Notes under the pieces: model-generated | What the model was told of the DNA's origin: nothing | Database searches by the model: none | The model's input: the letters and a program-made list of their open reading frames with translations, nothing else | In this document: positions 62,187 to 64,000 of the stretch, piece after piece | How the letters are laid out: each line of letters begins with the position of its first letter | Numbering within the stretch: the stretch's first letter is position 1 | Assembly (NCBI RefSeq): GCF_938030145.1 | Contig: NZ_CALHGM010000043.1 | Span: 1-64,000 of the forward strand | Direction: 5' to 3' | Source: an uncultured Campylobacter sp. | GTDB lineage: Bacteria > Campylobacterota > Campylobacteria > Campylobacterales > Campylobacteraceae | Length of the DNA: 64,000 bases | Made by a program: the position numbers and the translations under genes

Positions 62187-62998
62187 TGTTTTCCTTCATA
62201 GATTGATTTGTAATCCGCCCGCGGGATTATCTCGATGATACGCGCCGGGCAGAGCTCTGCGCACGCGCCGCAGCCGACGCACGCGCCGCGGATCTGCGGA
62301 GCGAAATGCTTGCCTGCTTCTATCATCGCAATGGCATCAAGCGGCTGCGGGTAAGGGCACAGCGACGCGCATAGATCACAGACCTTGCCCTCTTTCGCCG
62401 CCAGCGCGGAGTTTAGCTCGCGCTCCTGCTCGGTCTTGGCGGACTTTAGGCGCAGATCGCTAGATTTTAAAGCCTGCCCGAGATACGCCAAACAGGCGTT
62501 TAAATTTTTAATCACGGCGATACCCATTTTGACCTTTTTAGGCTCGTTCGTCTCGTGGCTAAGCGCGCCGCTTGGACAGGCTAGCACGCAAGGAAGCGCA
62601 CCGCAAAGATAGCAGCCTCGCTTTTTGGCATCGATAACGGGCGTACCGATGTCAAAAAGATGCGTAATATCGAGCAGATAGATGCTGTGATAGGGGCAGA
62701 CCTGCACGCATTGACCGCACTTGATACAGCTAGAGCGGAAGCCTCGTTCCGCTAGCGCTCCAGGCGGACGCAGATATAAAGAGGCGGAACTCCCACTAGA
62801 ATTTTCCGCAGAATTTTGTTTTATGGAATTCGGCGCGGAATTTTGCCCTGTGGAATTTATGGAATTTTGCTCGTTTAAATTTTGTGCTTCGCCGCCCGCG
62901 GAATTGGCAGAATTTTCATCCGCAAACAAGCTCGCTGCCCCGAGTGTTCCGAGCGCTCCGCCGAGTAGTTTTATCGCTTCGCGTCTATTTTTTGTCAT
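62183..62998 (-). CDS. nosG: NapG-like periplasmic ferredoxin (NosG)
   Basis: 271 residues: Tat signal (KNRREAIKLLGGALGTLGAAS), a linker of about 50 residues built from QNS/NSA repeats, and four [4Fe-4S] sites (CIKCGQCVQVCP, CYLCGALPCVLACP, CDLCASLCP, CVGCGACAELCP). It works with NosH in electron transfer from menaquinol. Overlaps nosD and the cytochrome gene by 4 nt. Confidence 0.9.
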   Translation of the reverse strand: MTKNRREAIKLLGGALGTLGAASLFADENSANSAGGEAQNLNEQNSINSTGQNSAPNSIKQNSAENSSGSSASLYLRPPGALAERGFRSSCIKCGQCVQVCPYHSIYLLDITHLFDIGTPVIDAKKRGCYLCGALPCVLACPSGALSHETNEPKKVKMGIAVIKNLNACLAYLGQALKSSDLRLKSAKTEQERELNSALAAKEGKVCDLCASLCPYPQPLDAIAMIEAGKHFAPQIRGACVGCGACAELCPARIIEIIPRADYKSIYEGKQ

Positions 62999-64000
62999 TG
63001 CCTCATCCTGGGTTTTGGATCTTTTAGCAGTAGCTCAGGCTCTGAAAACGGAGCGAGCTTGGAGATGAAATTTAAAAGTGCAATTCCGCTGGAGCCGTAA
63101 AAAAACCGCACGCTCGGTTTATGCGCCCAAAGTCTGTCGGCATAAGCATATGAGCTGTAGCTAACGTCGCCGTAGCCGTCGCCATCGCGATCAAATCCAT
63201 CGTAATCGTCAAAATAGTTGCCATTCCATTCGTTTTGCAAGAGCTTGGATTGAGGCGTATCGTTTAGCACGATCTCCATATTACCTTTAAATTTATTGTT
63301 TTTAAATACGCTTTTTAGCTGCGTGGCGTGGAATTGCACGCCGATACTGTTGTATTCGATATCGTTATTTTCAAAAACATTAAGTGAGCCCGGCTGATAG
63401 GGGGATTGATCCAGATAAAATCCGCGGGCGTTGTAAACGACTTTATTATCCGTAACCCTGAAATTTGAGCTATCCTTCATGCCGATGCCTACGCCGTAAG
63501 CGCCGTCTGCATTGCGCACGACGTTACGTCTGGCGATATTGTCGCTTGAAAACATAAAAAATAATCCCACGCTATTGCCGTCGTAGTAGTTATCCTCCAC
63601 GACGTTATGCCCAGAGTTCATAAAGTGCAGCGAATAACGACAGCTATGGCCTTTATTGCCCGCGACAAGATTGCCGTTAGAGAAGTAAAAAACGGTGTCG
63701 CGGACGTTATGGACGTCGTTATTTAAAATTTTATTGGCATTGGAATACCAAAGCTTGATGCCGTCGCCTTTAAAACTCGTGCGGTAGGCGTTACTTGAAA
63801 TTTCGTTGCCCTCGATCGTTACGTCGTTTGCCTTGCTTAGCACGACGCCGTAGAGCACGTCTTTGATGAGATTATTTTTTATGATTACGCTGTTTACGTC
63901 GCTTACGTTGATCCCTGCATCCTCGCTAAGATGCTCGAAGCCTCCATTTTGAATTGTTAAATTCTTGATTGTAACATGCGGAGAGCGGACGCGGATGACC
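62995..64000 (-). CDS. nosD: NosD, N-terminal part outside the window
   Basis: The frame is open from 63999 to the stop at 62995 (334 codons). It shows repeated beta-helix turns of the CASH type (IEGNEISSNAYR, NKILNNDVHNVRD, NIARRNVVRNADG, FEYNSIG-like). The C-terminal segment ends MRQ. NosD is the periplasmic partner of NosFY in maturing the Cu centre of N2O reductase. nosZ should be just upstream, beyond the window. Confidence 0.92.
   Translation of the reverse strand, partial: VIRVRSPHVTIKNLTIQNGGFEHLSEDAGINVSDVNSVIIKNNLIKDVLYGVVLSKANDVTIEGNEISSNAYRTSFKGDGIKLWYSNANKILNNDVHNVRDTVFYFSNGNLVAGNKGHSCRYSLHFMNSGHNVVEDNYYDGNSVGLFFMFSSDNIARRNVVRNADGAYGVGIGMKDSSNFRVTDNKVVYNARGFYLDQSPYQPGSLNVFENNDIEYNSIGVQFHATQLKSVFKNNKFKGNMEIVLNDTPQSKLLQNEWNGNYFDDYDGFDRDGDGYGDVSYSSYAYADRLWAHKPSVRFFYGSSGIALLNFISKLAPFSEPELLLKDPKPRMRQ

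Overview
The window comes from an epsilonproteobacterium, most likely a high-GC, anaerobic, host-associated Campylobacter of the C. gracilis / C. rectus / C. showae type. This is inference. It rests on the respiratory genes (epsilon-type Hao, Mcc sulfite reductase, an epsilon-type nos cluster), TATAAT-type -10 boxes with weak -35 boxes, a poly-G tract, a heavy bias for the words AAATTT and AAATTTTAAAATTT, and intermediate GC.

Layout. 1-540: six tRNA genes on the minus strand. 0.6-19 kb: mostly housekeeping genes (rdgB, an MFS exporter, moeA, a DNA-deoxyinosine glycosylase, secG, frr, pyrE, rnhB, terC). A minus-strand operon of carbonic anhydrase, MscS channel, a 57-residue acidic protein and an unusual Fe/Mn superoxide dismutase lies at 7.4-11.1 kb. 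15.5-21.4 kb: poorly characterised envelope proteins, including a lipoprotein behind a G10 tract and a gene broken by an in-frame TGA. 21.7-25.4 kb: two-subunit class I fumarase, divergent from haoC-haoA.

28.8-43.8 kb: a full mcc (dissimilatory sulfite reduction) locus. It has a two-component system whose kinase carries a haem c motif, octahaem MccA with its CX15CH eighth haem site, a PPIase, a quinol-oxidising Fe-S/NrfD pair, the dedicated haem lyase, and a tightly overlapping tail of NosL-like putative copper chaperones and an ABC transporter. 44.4-50.4 kb: a DUF364 protein, a small hydrolase, an AT-rich island with two diverged paralogues of an anchored exported protein plus tiny ORFs, and a DUF4139 protein.

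50.5-53.3 kb: a cluster of repeats and palindromes, then an Fe/Ni/B12-type ABC importer (ATPase and permease) whose substrate-binding protein survives only as a decayed pseudogene. 53.8-56.5 kb: a CooS carbon-monoxide dehydrogenase with a roughly 280-residue N-terminal extension that is Asn-Ser-rich and then His-rich. 56.7-64 kb: the nos maturation and electron-transfer genes (nosD-G-C1-C2-H-F-L-Y and a second nosL-like gene), cut by the window edge; nosZ should lie beyond it.

Together the genes describe an anaerobe with several terminal reductases (nitrite/hydroxylamine-type, sulfite, N2O), each with its own quinol-to-cytochrome module and copper or haem assembly factors, plus possible CO oxidation. 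Non-coding gaps of 0.3-1.4 kb are common and filled with short AT-core words flanked by GC-rich spacers. The same DNA words also appear inside genes as Asn-Ser-rich linkers.
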